Source of the DNA: Proales similis | Lineage: Eukaryota; Rotifera; Eurotatoria; Ploima; Proalidae | Direction of reading: 5' to 3' | NCBI GenBank assembly: GCA_019059635.1 | Contig: JAGVRJ010000012.1 | Span: forward strand, 124,001 to 188,000 | Length of the DNA stretch: 64,000 nt | In this document: positions 47,251 through 57,448 of the stretch, in pieces | Numbering within the stretch: position 1 is the stretch's first letter | How the letters are laid out: each line of letters opens with the position of its first letter | Program-made: the position numbers and the translations under genes | Notes under the pieces: model-generated | The model's database searches: none | The model's input: the letters and a program-made list of their open reading frames with translations, nothing else | Told to the model about the DNA's origin: nothing

Positions 47251-49525
47251 TCTGCTGCGAATTTTTCTAAATCTGTGCAACGATTGCTTGAATTGCGAAC
47301 ATGGAAAAGCCCTACAGCAACAATAGCAATCGAGCCCGATCGCATCGAATGAAATGCGGCTTTGAAAGCGTTTCAGCTTTGCGGCCCCCGTGCATACTAA
47401 TGATAATCAGGATTAAACGATCAATCGGTTCCGAGTGCATCGATGATTATAATCATGTTAAATTCGCTCCATTATGTAACAAGCGGCGTATCGGTCGGCG
47501 GCTCATCTCCCTCAGTCGCAATATTTGATGGCTTCAAGCAAACTATTGATTAGTACGAGTGCCCTTTTTTTCCTATCTTTTGCCTGTTGCCTCACTCTTG
47601 CTCTGTGCCTTCTCATTCTTACTCAAGCGCTCCCTCTTACGTGCGCTTGTTGCCTTTCTTTTGTGATGCTGCTGCTGCTGCTGATCGTTGCCTGAAATGT
47701 TGCCTTTGCCTCTTTATCCTTCTCAATATTTTGCCACGATGAATAATTAATGTGATCATAAACAAGAATTTTGTTTTCTCTTTTTTTTTCGCCGGCTCTG
47801 GGTTCCAAAAAGCCGGTGTTTGATCAATGGCCTCAAATGAAATGAAAAATAAGAAATGGATAGAACTGCCACGTTTCCGGTCTTTTCCTCATTCTTGGCA
47901 AGCCGCTTTAGCTCGCAAGCAAACAGAAACTTGCCTGCGAGTTGTTTGCTCGCATTCTCTGCCCGTTTTTGCCAAGCTTCAAAGTCGAGCAAAGAAGAAG
48001 AAACGAGCATTTCGCCTCGCTATGTCTCCAATTTGTTCTCATTGAGACTCTTGTTGTGGCTCGGCAAGAAAAAAAAAGCGCCAAGAAGCAGAAGAAAGGA
48101 TTTAATTTGTATCGAGCAGATGCTCTCTGCAAATGACATCCGTCAATAGAATTGCGCCCAGCAGGCCAAGAGACGAGCAAGAACGACGCAAACAAATGAC
48201 ATCTTTGTTCACTGTCAGTCATTGCGGTCGAGTCAAATTGAGATTGTCAAGAGACGCTTTTAGTCGGTGGCATTTAGCCCCCGAGGCTTTGCCCCCAGAG
48301 TTATTGATCTAATAAATGGATAATCGCGTGACTGACACTCGCCATAATTATTATAATCGTCTCCAACTCAAATTTCCTTCAGCAATTGCATCAAAAAACT
48401 CAAAGAGGCTCAAGCTGTTTGAAATTGGAGCCGGCGCGCCGTAGCAGTTGAGTTAGCCGGAAGCACAACTTGAACTGCAAAACTTGAGCTGCACAACTGA
48501 GCTATTAGATAAATACATCGAAACGATCAATTCTTGATTTAGCTTTTCGGGTCTTGTTACCGGCTTAAGGTTGTTTTCGTTTTTATTGAAAAAGAAAAAA
48601 AAAGCGAAAAAAAAGGAAGAAAGGTCCAATCTGGTCGATCGGGATTTGGAATGCTCGAGAGTGCATAAACAAACACTTGAAGGAGAAGAAGGAAAAATTG
48701 TAAAACAAAAAAGGGAAATTCGAAAGTTAAGTTTAGGCTCAGGTCAATAGCTTGAGCGCAACCGTCTGTTCGCCCACACACCAGAAAGTAAAAATTGAAC
48801 AGCAGCGATGGCATTGGCGGAGGCAGCAGCAGTGTTTCAAGCGTTTGGGCGCGATTACAAAATCTACTCAATTAACAATTTTAAATGGCCCGATTCACAG
48901 CTTGGCTCGCTCAGCCACTAGCAGCGGGTGAGGCCAATATCTATCCATGGATTCGTTCGGTGTTGTTGTTTTTGTTGTTGTTGAATTTGTGTGTGTGTGT
49001 GTGTGGGCTTATTAAGAGTTAAGAGAGCAATTGGATTTGAATTGCTCGCTCAAGCTGATCAATCATTGATTTTACTGATTGCCTGAATGCTCGCCTGCCA
49101 CCCAGCCGGCAAAGCAGCAAGCCAGAGAGCCGACAAACCCATGAACCTAGCAGATTCAGCCCACTCACTTTTGTTCTCCCATATCAAACTGTTTTAGAGG
49201 CAATTTGGCGGCCCACGTCTTGTTCACTCAAAAATATCGCATTGGGCGCCTCGCCTGTTCTATTCCCAAATATAGAAATATTCGCTTACTCGGCCCCGAT
49301 CGTCCTCCCTCCTTCCAGTCGTCTTCGGCAGTCAATAAAAAATAAATCAATAAAAATCAAAAACAATACAAGACCGCGTGTGCGCGCACGATTCGATCGC
49401 AGTCAGTCCGCCAGTCAGCCGATTTGCGCCAAAAAAAAAAAAAATTCTATTTTATCGAGCGGGAAAAAATAACTCAGACGAGCGAGCAGCAGAACAAACA
49501 AACAATAACAAATAGATAAAGAGAG
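47251..49525. other. non-coding interval
   Basis: 2.3 kb between the Ly6 gene and the EF-hand gene. It contains a GCT run near 47668-47680, a GTT/GT tract near 48960-49005, an A-run near 49430 and purine-rich stretches. Several open frames exist, but their Lys/Arg/Ser/Phe composition reflects base bias rather than protein coding. Confidence 0.5.
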
Positions 49526-50328
49526 ATGAGGGGATTGACAGTGAATGGCTTGATGGGCCATGCGACTCGGGCTGCTCTGCGCAGCCTAATCAACATGTGC
49601 TCAACGCCGGCCCTTCTCCTATGGGCATTCATACTTGCCACTTGTATTAACCGAGCCGCCTCAATTCCGATCGTTCAAAACTTCAATTCCGATTTAGTCA
49701 AACGAGTTACAGGTGAGCATCTGACATTTCACACTCGACCTTGGCCTTTAACCGTTCTCTGATCGTGTAGAAAAGCCGATCCAGATGAGTCGGTCTACTT
49801 TGCCCGTCGAGCCGTTGATTTCGATCGGCTCTGACTCTCTACCTGCTCTCATGCAGCACGTCTACTCAAACGCCGAGCTCAACAAATTTATCAAAAGTGT
49901 CATATACACATTCGACGAAGACGGTGAGTGCGCGTTGGCCGACACTGCCGCAAATTTCACTCAAAACTGTCACTTTAGCCGACCAGCAGCTGAATTTAAG
50001 CGAGCTGAAGAAGATGCTTACCAACCGCTTGATCTTGAGCAAGTTCGAGAAAATTTTGAACAAAAAATACCGACTGACGTTGAAAGAGAAAAGCGTCAGT
50101 GCGCTTGTGACGCCCGAGACGAGCAGCAGCGAGAGCGATGAATCAGCGTCCGATGATCAAAACCAGCAGCCAAACAAGATTAATTTAAACATTCGATCAA
50201 ACAAGAGAATGGAGCTGCAGCAAATATTTGCCAAGCAAGAAGAGGAATATTTCACTCGAACCGGCCAAGAAGAGCAGCTTGAAGTGCAGAGGTTCAGTCA
50301 GTATTTGCAAGAGCTTGACAAAGCATGA
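49526..50328 (+). CDS. secreted EF-hand protein
   Basis: Three exons, 49526-49712, 49771-49923 and 49979-50328, joined at phase 1, give ~229 residues. After a basic start, a hydrophobic stretch (STPALLLWAFILATCI) acts as signal peptide or anchor. The junction of exons 2 and 3 creates a full EF-hand loop DEDADQQLNLSE: acidic or polar ligands at positions 1, 3 and 5, Leu at 8 and Glu at 12. It is flanked by helices NAELNKFIKSVIYTF and LKKMLTNRLI. Position 6 is Gln instead of the usual Gly. A second EF-hand is not obvious. The C-terminal third is Ser/Glu/Gln-rich (SSSESDESASDDQNQQ) with a coiled-coil-like end. Probably an extracellular or ER calcium-binding protein; no family name can be given. 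It is convergent with NOMO (311 bp between stops). Confidence 0.75.
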
Positions 50329-50639
50329 AACAAACCAACCGGCTTGGTCTAAAACAACTTTTCCTTCATTCGTTCTTTGTTCGTTCGATTCTTTTTTTTT
50401 CTGCTTCACTCTCATTTCAAAACTTGCATTTTAACGTCAAATAAATCAAGGGATAAATAAGACGCAGTTTTCCTGGTCGCGATTTCAGATTCTAAATGAA
50501 CGATCCACTGCAAGTGCAGAGAAACTGGCGGCCGTCTAGTGAACTTTAATTTATTTTCGCAATCTCGCTTCTCGTAAATGTCGTCAATTTAAAGAGAGAA
50601 AAAAAAACTCATGTAAAACGTAAAGCCGGCAGAGAAGAG

Positions 50640-53600
50640 CTAGTTGCGCTTTCCCTTCCTACGACTAACAAGCAACGTGTCCACATCGTCGGTGAGCTCA
50701 AACTCGTCGTTGGGGTCCGATTTGTTCGACTTGTTCTTTGAACTCTTCGCATCTCGCTCTCTGCTGGTATTTCGAGACGAATCGGCCGAGTCGTCTGACT
50801 TGACCACCGACTGCATCAGTTTGACGAGGCCACCTTTCTGGCTGGCCCGTTCGTTAAGATGCTGCAGCCATGTCTGAGCGGTTGATGAGCTGAGAAAGAT
50901 GCCCAGAATGAGTATGAACATTGGCAGGGTGAAGTAGACATTTTGGTATTGATCCTGGGCCATGTCTGAATACTTGAGCTTCATATTCGAGTCGAGTTCG
51001 AATTTGACTTTCAAGTGCTTGTGAGCCGAGTCGCTGACGAAGCTAATATCTTGACGCGCGATCGAATTCTGTTGCTTCAGTTGGGCGTTGGTCGGCGGCG
51101 AACTGAAACTGGCCAACAATTCCACTTGAACGCGGTATGCTTGAGTGTCTCTGGCCACCGAGCGCAAGTAAACAATTGTGTTTGTTCGCGCGTACTGAAT
51201 TTCAATTTCGCTCTCAGACCTGAAGAGTCGAATTCGGCACATGTGATCGTTGGAGGCGAAATCCAGCGAGAGTGTTACGTCGGTCTTGGAGCTCTTTTCA
51301 GAGACGACAAAGTCCTTTCCAGTGGCGTCCTTGTCTTTCACTTCGACCAGGTAGCTGGACGGCATGACAACAGGCGACAGCTGCGAGCCAATCGCTTTTA
51401 CCTGAAGGTTGTATACACAGCCAGGCTTCAGATTTCGCACTCTGAACGAGTCCTGTTCGACTTTGGCACTTTCCGCGCTGCAAGCCTCCGAGGATCGAGT
51501 CGGCGCAGCTTCGACCAGAACGTCGCTTTCGCTCTGTCCATTTATGGTTTTCACTTGACCGATGCAGCTGTAGGCAACTCGTTTGCCTTTGACTTCAAGA
51601 CTCAGATGCTGTCCGTCGGCGAGCTCAATCGGATGAGAATTGGGCACAAATTCATATTCTTGCATCATAACGATCAGAAAGTAGACCGCAGGCCGTAAAT
51701 CGTCGAACTGAGCATAGCCATCGATGTCCGTTTTGATGATGCGTCTAAAAGAACGATCGTCCGAGCTAAGACTGAGCAGAGCCGCCTCCAGTGGACTATT
51801 CGAGTCCATCACTCTGACTTTTAATCGTCCCAGACGCTTGGCGCTCACTTCGATCTCGTGCAGTTGATCTTTGTGCTGAGGCTCTCCCAATGTTAGCAGA
51901 TATCCGACTTTGCTCAGCTCGAGCTTGTACTGCTCGAACGGCGGCTCTAGAGGACCAATACGGAACCCGTCCGCCGTGTCTATGCTGCCTGACAGGACCA
52001 CGCTTTGCTCGGCGTCGTTGCGCAATACTTTAAAGTCAACCGGACCGATGTTTGCCGATTTCACTCGACCGACAATGAACTCTCCGGGATAGGCATCGAA
52101 CGTCAGCTGATTGGCTGCGCAGTCTTTTCCGCTCACAGTCAGTTCGAGTGGGGAATTTTTGAACAAAAGTTGATCCGAGCTGGCGCTTACTCTCAGCAGC
52201 TTGCCCGCAGGGTACCAGACCAGAGTGGAGAGGACAAGACCGTCGGCATCAGTTCGACTCTTCTCGTTTAGCTCGATCACGTCCTTGTCATTGACCACCA
52301 GGCGGACTGTAGACGGTGGTGCCAACTTGCTCGCTTTGACCTTCACTGTAAAGCGCATTTGATGAGACGTGGCTGTCAGACGCAGCAGATTGGCGTCTTT
52401 TTTGAACATGTCCGGCGTGATTGTGAAGCGCTGGTTTTCACCAAACTTGTGGCACGAGTCAATCGCCAGCTCATATTTGCCGATGGCAGGCACACAGAAG
52501 AAGCCGCTTGCCTGGCCACTGGTCTCAGCCACTTGTTTGCCGTTCGAGTCCATCAGGCTGATTTTAGCGTCCGAATGGCTCAGCTCGTATCGGAGCTTGT
52601 AGCCAGTTTGCTCGATAGTGAACTCTTGCTGTTCTTTTTCAATCAAAAGACTGTCGGCGCCCTTCCAGCAGACGAGATCGTCAAGTCCGCTCTCCATCAC
52701 ATATTTCCCAAGAGCCATGTGCTCGAGTGAAAAGCTGCAGCGCTTTCCGTCGCATTTGGCAACAGCTTGCGCGCTCGATTCGGCCGATGTAAGTTTGACC
52801 TGGAACTCTTTGCTCGAGTCGAGTAATTGAACATTGGCCTTTACTTTGGCTTCCATTTGTTCAAAATTGACGTCCAACAGTGGCTGTTCAGACAGTTTGA
52901 TCTTTCTCTCTGAAGGCGCCAGCTGAACACCAGCTCTTACTTTCAACGTGTAGTCGACCAGGGGCGTCAATGCGACGCAGTATTTCATTCTACTGTCAAT
53001 CGAGACCTCTTGTTCGGAGCCGCTCGCTGAGCGGACGATCAGCTTGGCAGCTGGCAAGTGCTCGCTTTTCATTCGAACTGTGCCGCACACGTTCAGTTTG
53101 CATGCGGTGAATCGGCCGACTTTTAAGAGGTCGGCTCGGCCTTGACTCTCAAAGTTCACATTCAAGCGCTTTGAATCGAACTTGGCATTTTCCGATTCGA
53201 CTCGAATCTCGTACGAGCCTTGTCGCAGCTGGTTGAGTTCGAACTTTCCATCTTTAGATTCAGTGAGCAGCTTGTTGTTTAGGAACACGTTCACCGGCTG
53301 AATGAGCTGCTGGGACTTTTCGTTGACGGCAACTTCACACTTCAAACTGACCGAGTCGAGTTTAAACGCCGCCTTCAACTCAACAGACTCGTGCTGGTCC
53401 ATTTTAACATCCATGAACGAGGGCTGCAGGTGAAATTGCAAGTTCGACTGCTTCATTTCCGCAACGAGTTTGAAGTTGCCGTGCGGCACTCGGCCGAACG
53501 AGAATCGGCCTTCTTTGTTGGTGACCGATACACACTGATTTGACGCGGTGAGTGAGTCGCACTTGAGGCTTTTCAAGTCGACGCTCGACTCGGATGTGAG

Positions 53601-54278
53601 TTTAACTGTCACGCCTTGTACTGGTTGGCCTCCTGGCGAGCGAACATCGCCGCTAAGAGCAAAGCCGGCGATCACAATCGCCTCGGGCACATTCCAGTTG
53701 TCTTTGGATAGTTGAACACTCGCGCGATCGCTCAGATATTCGAATCGGTTGTCGACCGCCTGAATCTGGTAGGAGCCCGGCATGACATTCGAAAAGAAGT
53801 AACTGCCGTCAGCCTGCGACTCGGACGTGTCGATGGTCTTGCCGGCGGCGGACAAAAGCGAAAGGCGAACTCCGCGCGGGCCACGTTGCTGCTGGTCGTG
53901 AAGAGTCTGAACCCTTCCGGACAGACCGAATCCTTTGAATTGAAAGTTGACATCGAGGTTCTTGCTGCACGGGTCAGCGAGGCCGTCCACGTTTATTCGA
54001 TGCTCGTTTGGCTCAAAAGCCCAGCCAGGCGGCGCGGCCACGCTCAGCACATACTGAGCTTTCTCGTAAATCGGAATCATGTAATAGCCGTTGACTGGCG
54101 ACGCTTCCGTGCTGTACTTGACACTTCCATCGGTGTCGAGCAGTTTGATTTTGATCGCTTTAAAGTTGATGGCCGTGTCCGACTTGATGAAGCCTCCGCA
54201 GGCGATCACCTCGTTGGCCAGCGCTGTTCGCAATGAGATTAGACAAAGCGCGAATAAGAGTAGAATCGCGCGGCACAT
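50640..54278 (-). CDS. NOMO1: NOMO (nodal modulator), ER membrane protein
   Basis: One uninterrupted frame of 1,212 codons (human NOMO ~1,222). The signal peptide MCRAILLLFALCLISLRTAL is followed by VIACGGFIKSDTAINF and VKYSTEASPVNGYYMIPIYE, the conserved NOMO opening. Around a dozen Ig-like/carboxypeptidase-regulatory-type beta-sandwich repeats then follow (for example ALSGDVRSPGGQPVQGVTVK, GFFCVPAIGKYEL). Near the C-terminus a membrane span (VYFTLPMFILILGIFL) is followed by a Lys-rich cytosolic tail. NOMO works in the ER with nicalin and TMEM147 as part of the multipass translocon and in Nodal signalling control. The gene has no introns although its neighbours are intron-dense. It lies 490 bp downstream of PNP on the same strand. 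Confidence 0.92.
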   Translation of the reverse strand: MCRAILLLFALCLISLRTALANEVIACGGFIKSDTAINFKAIKIKLLDTDGSVKYSTEASPVNGYYMIPIYEKAQYVLSVAAPPGWAFEPNEHRINVDGLADPCSKNLDVNFQFKGFGLSGRVQTLHDQQQRGPRGVRLSLLSAAGKTIDTSESQADGSYFFSNVMPGSYQIQAVDNRFEYLSDRASVQLSKDNWNVPEAIVIAGFALSGDVRSPGGQPVQGVTVKLTSESSVDLKSLKCDSLTASNQCVSVTNKEGRFSFGRVPHGNFKLVAEMKQSNLQFHLQPSFMDVKMDQHESVELKAAFKLDSVSLKCEVAVNEKSQQLIQPVNVFLNNKLLTESKDGKFELNQLRQGSYEIRVESENAKFDSKRLNVNFESQGRADLLKVGRFTACKLNVCGTVRMKSEHLPAAKLIVRSASGSEQEVSIDSRMKYCVALTPLVDYTLKVRAGVQLAPSERKIKLSEQPLLDVNFEQMEAKVKANVQLLDSSKEFQVKLTSAESSAQAVAKCDGKRCSFSLEHMALGKYVMESGLDDLVCWKGADSLLIEKEQQEFTIEQTGYKLRYELSHSDAKISLMDSNGKQVAETSGQASGFFCVPAIGKYELAIDSCHKFGENQRFTITPDMFKKDANLLRLTATSHQMRFTVKVKASKLAPPSTVRLVVNDKDVIELNEKSRTDADGLVLSTLVWYPAGKLLRVSASSDQLLFKNSPLELTVSGKDCAANQLTFDAYPGEFIVGRVKSANIGPVDFKVLRNDAEQSVVLSGSIDTADGFRIGPLEPPFEQYKLELSKVGYLLTLGEPQHKDQLHEIEVSAKRLGRLKVRVMDSNSPLEAALLSLSSDDRSFRRIIKTDIDGYAQFDDLRPAVYFLIVMMQEYEFVPNSHPIELADGQHLSLEVKGKRVAYSCIGQVKTINGQSESDVLVEAAPTRSSEACSAESAKVEQDSFRVRNLKPGCVYNLQVKAIGSQLSPVVMPSSYLVEVKDKDATGKDFVVSEKSSKTDVTLSLDFASNDHMCRIRLFRSESEIEIQYARTNTIVYLRSVARDTQAYRVQVELLASFSSPPTNAQLKQQNSIARQDISFVSDSAHKHLKVKFELDSNMKLKYSDMAQDQYQNVYFTLPMFILILGIFLSSSTAQTWLQHLNERASQKGGLVKLMQSVVKSDDSADSSRNTSRERDAKSSKNKSNKSDPNDEFELTDDVDTLLVSRRKGKRN

Positions 54279-54767
54279 GTTCGCTTGGTTTTTATCGACG
54301 AAACCCTATTTCGGCTAGTTTCACCACGTTGGTTGGATCAGGCTGTTAGCTCGCGCTTGCAAGCGTATATGACCAACGCGCAAAGATGATTGGACAACAG
54401 TCGAGCAGATAAAGACAAACGCAACAATTCGTGTATGGTGCGCAGTTGAGCGATCTGTCCTCTTTTCACTCGCATTCACTCTCGCACGTTTATGGTCACA
54501 TCGAGCCATAAATTATGTTTGTTGAAATCGAGCAAAAGAACAAACATTTCTCAGTTTGGCCAGAATCGAAGCGAAACCTCTAGACTAGCCCAAGTTCCAA
54601 ACTTGTTCACTTTTGTTCACATTTTATTTCAAAATCAAATGCAACAAGTCGGGTGAATTCCTATCAAGCGGATGTCAATTGTGACAGCCAGGTGCTGATT
54701 CAATGTAAACAAGAGCAAACAAGAGTTTCAAAGGAAAACAGAAAATTTGACTAAATTTTGGACAAAT

Positions 54768-55902
54768 TTAGATCAAATGAGGATTTGAGCGAATTTCGTC
54801 CAAGAACTTGCAGATGAGCTTTTCAGCGTCTCTGGCTCTTGCGTTGGCCACCTTGACGATCTCCTCGTGATGCGGCTCGGCCACGTCGTCGTAGCTGAAT
54901 GAGACCACGTCGGTCACGATTGAGAACGCGACCACCTTCATGCCGCAGTAGAATGCCACCACGGCCTCATGAGCGGAGCTCATTCCTTTCAAAAGTCATC
55001 AACGTCAGTTAGAATATTACAAGATTCGTTCCGCTCAACTAACCGATGCAGTCCATTCCGGCCGCACGACAGTAGATTGCGTCGGCCACTGTCTCGTAGG
55101 TGGGACCTCCAATCGATCCGTAGACGCCTTCTTTCATCGGAAGGCCCAGTTCGACCGCGTTCTTGATAAGCAGGTCTCGAAGTGTTTTGTCATACATTCG
55201 ATTGACAGGCAGAAATCGCGGCCCGAAGCGCTGATCGTTCGGACCGACCAGAGGATGATTGAGATTGAACATCGGAAAGCTGAGATGGTCCTTGATGGCC
55301 ATCATGTCGCCGACCTTATAAGTCGAATTTAGACCGCCTGCTGCGTTGGTTATAATCATCAGCTTGACGCCCAGGAAATGAAAGATCTTTATGGGCAGCG
55401 TGCACAGGGTCATAGAGTAGCCTTCGTAGGCGTGGAATCTGCCCTGCATGCAGACGACGGGCAGACCGGACAAGTGTCCAAACACCATGTTTCCCTTGTG
55501 GCCCTCGACTTGAATGAAACAGCTGACTGGATGATGCTAGTCTGAGTCGGACACGCACGCGTCTTACCAGTTGAAATCGGAAAGTCAGGCATCTCCGAGT
55601 AGGGAATTACTTTTGCGTCTTGGACAAGCGAGGCGATCTCGCCCAGACCACTTCCGCAAATGATTCCCACAAGCGGCTTCACATGGGCGCGCTTTTCGAC
55701 CAGATCGGCCATCGCTTTGATTCGGTCGTAGTCGTAGAACCTTGTTGGAAGGAGTGTGAGCGTTCGGGCCGAAGAGTCAGACATGGAAAGAGGGAAGCTA
55801 CGTGTTGGCGATCGCGTTCGGATTTATGAATTGAATCGGAAGATTGAACTTCCTCAAGAAGAGCTGTTCAATCTCCTCGTCTGAATGGGCTGGTTTGGCC
55901 AT
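54768..55902 (-). CDS. PNP: purine nucleoside phosphorylase, trimeric PNP family
   Basis: Four exons, 55802-55902, 55568-55740, 55044-55508 and 54768-54985, give ~318 residues starting MAKPAHSDEEIEQLFLRKFN. A second in-frame ATG at 55784, directly 5' of exon 2 and needing no first exon, would give MSDSSARTLTLLPTR joined to the same core. PNP splits purine nucleosides with phosphate to base and ribose-1-phosphate. Visible: phosphate loop VGIICGSGLGEIA, the His/Arg strand MQGRFHAYEGYS, NAAGGLN, GPNDQRFGPRF, the catalytic Glu in GPTYETVADAI, Met in CIGMSS and His in EPHHEEI. At the position of human Asn243 (SLITNKV) this protein has Asp (SIVTDVV). The loop after GMSS (AHEAVVAFYCGM) also departs from TVPEV. 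Confidence 0.92.
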
Positions 55903-56914
55903 TGCTGTCTATTGGATTAACTCTCAAACTAAAACCTTTAAATAGAAATGCACAATCAGAAATAGACGGCCACAACCACGACTGTGATGATTTTGATGAA
56001 TTCTGTATGCCTGTTAGTTACAATCGCCGACCGAGTCCGAATCGATTCGCCGGCAAGCGCGTTGGTTAGTCACGTTGTTCAAGTTCACGAGAACATGCAA
56101 CATCTTATTAGCATAATCTGAACCGGTTCCAGATCAGGCTGGAGCCTTGAGCAAGCAAGCTGCCAATGAACAGAGGAGCCAGCTCACCATCAACTGGGCA
56201 TTGACCTTAATTCGCTTGCGCGCGTTTGTTTATTTATTTCGGAGAAACAGTTTATTCCTGACCCCGTTGAGCAAGCGATCGATTTGAGGTTAACTTTGAT
56301 CAAGTTGGATTCAGTTAAAGAAAATTTCATTTTAAATCGATTTTAACTTTACAATGCGGATTGATGATTGGGCAAGATTGCGTTGTAATCAGCGACATTT
56401 CAGATTTGCGTCATTTCAGCGACAGAAATGAGCGGCAATTAGACGCTGAAAGGAAACTGTTTCAAGTGAAAGCATCCGGCACTCGATTACATAAAAGCCG
56501 ACGTAAGACCTTGAGATGAGGTTGAAGGTTCTAAATTTAGAACAGGAGATTGATGTGCGCATTCAGTTGGAGTACATCGAGTCTTAGACTGTGCGTAGCT
56601 TAGCTTTGCTCTTGATTGCCTTAAACAGGCGTCGAGTTGATTCTTTTCACTTTTATTGACAGTTTCTTGCTTTTTCAAATGCGTCTCTAATTAGTTTATT
56701 TATTTATTGTTATTTTGTTTCTCTTCAACAGAAGAATTGAAATAAAATAATTCAAACAGAGAGCGAGAGAGAGAGAGAGAAGAGTAATGGCGAGAAAGCG
56801 AATCAAGAGATTGAACAACAAAAATAAACAGAGTGAGAACAGAGAGATGGCTAAGTCGGGACTAAATCGGGAGACCAAGTGCTTGAGATAAGTGTAGGGG
56901 AGATACTGAGCTGA
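55903..56914. other. non-coding interval
   Basis: Upstream flank of PNP and 3' flank of the next minus-strand gene. It includes a GA run near 56765-56780. Nothing else is supportable. Confidence 0.5.
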
Positions 56915-57448
56915 TCAGCTGTCTTTGAACTGCGAGAAGATGTCGTTCAGCTCGCCGACCATTTTCTGGGCGCCGTCCGACACATCCGAGTAGAAGCCGG
57001 TGATCTTGTGCGGAACCTTCCACGACGACTTCTTTTCCACTCGCTGCCAGTTCTTGTTCATGCGGAATACGTTTCCTAGTTTTAACGCGTTCAGTCTTGG
57101 CCGCCGCTTGCTGTTGCGTCTCAGCTTTTCCCTTTGCCCGTTCTTGAGCAAGCCCAACGAGCCGGCCCTCTTCAAATAGTCCAAGTAGGCGCTCTCAAAT
57201 CGATTCAGGTTGTAGCGATGCTGCTCGTCTGAGAGCTGATCTGCGTCGTCAATTTCGTCGAGCTGCACCGCTTCTGCGTTCAGCTTGAGGCGAGTGTCGG
57301 CCTCGTCTCGCTCTGACTTTATGTCCTCGATCGCTTGGGCCAAGTCGAGCTGAGTGGCTGGCATAGCTGAGGCTCTTTCGAACAGCAATAGAAGGCAGAC
57401 GAGCCCAATCAGACTTGAGGCCCACTGCCTCGCTATTCTTGACTTCAT
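56915..57448 (-). CDS. secreted basic precursor protein, unknown family
   Basis: A single coding exon of 178 codons. The ATG at 57448 follows an acceptor-like TTTCTGTTTCAG, so a 5' non-coding exon is likely. MKSRIARQWASSLIGLVCLL plus LLFERASA is a signal peptide. The mature part is first acidic (IEDIKSERDEADTRLKL, DEIDDADQLSDE), then strongly basic with dibasic sites (LRRNSKRRPRLNALKLGN, VEKKSSWK) and ends NDIFSQFKDS. There is no Cys. The acidic-then-basic layout with dibasic sites recalls peptide-hormone or neuropeptide precursors, but no amidation Gly or recognised peptide is seen, so this is only a possibility. Confidence 0.65.
   Translation of the reverse strand: MKSRIARQWASSLIGLVCLLLLFERASAMPATQLDLAQAIEDIKSERDEADTRLKLNAEAVQLDEIDDADQLSDEQHRYNLNRFESAYLDYLKRAGSLGLLKNGQREKLRRNSKRRPRLNALKLGNVFRMNKNWQRVEKKSSWKVPHKITGFYSDVSDGAQKMVGELNDIFSQFKDS

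Noticed and set aside
47301-47528. 75-codon frame beginning with ATG divergent from the Ly6 gene
   Set aside because: Asn/Arg-rich composition without domain, signal peptide or splice support; more likely the 5' flank of the Ly6 gene.
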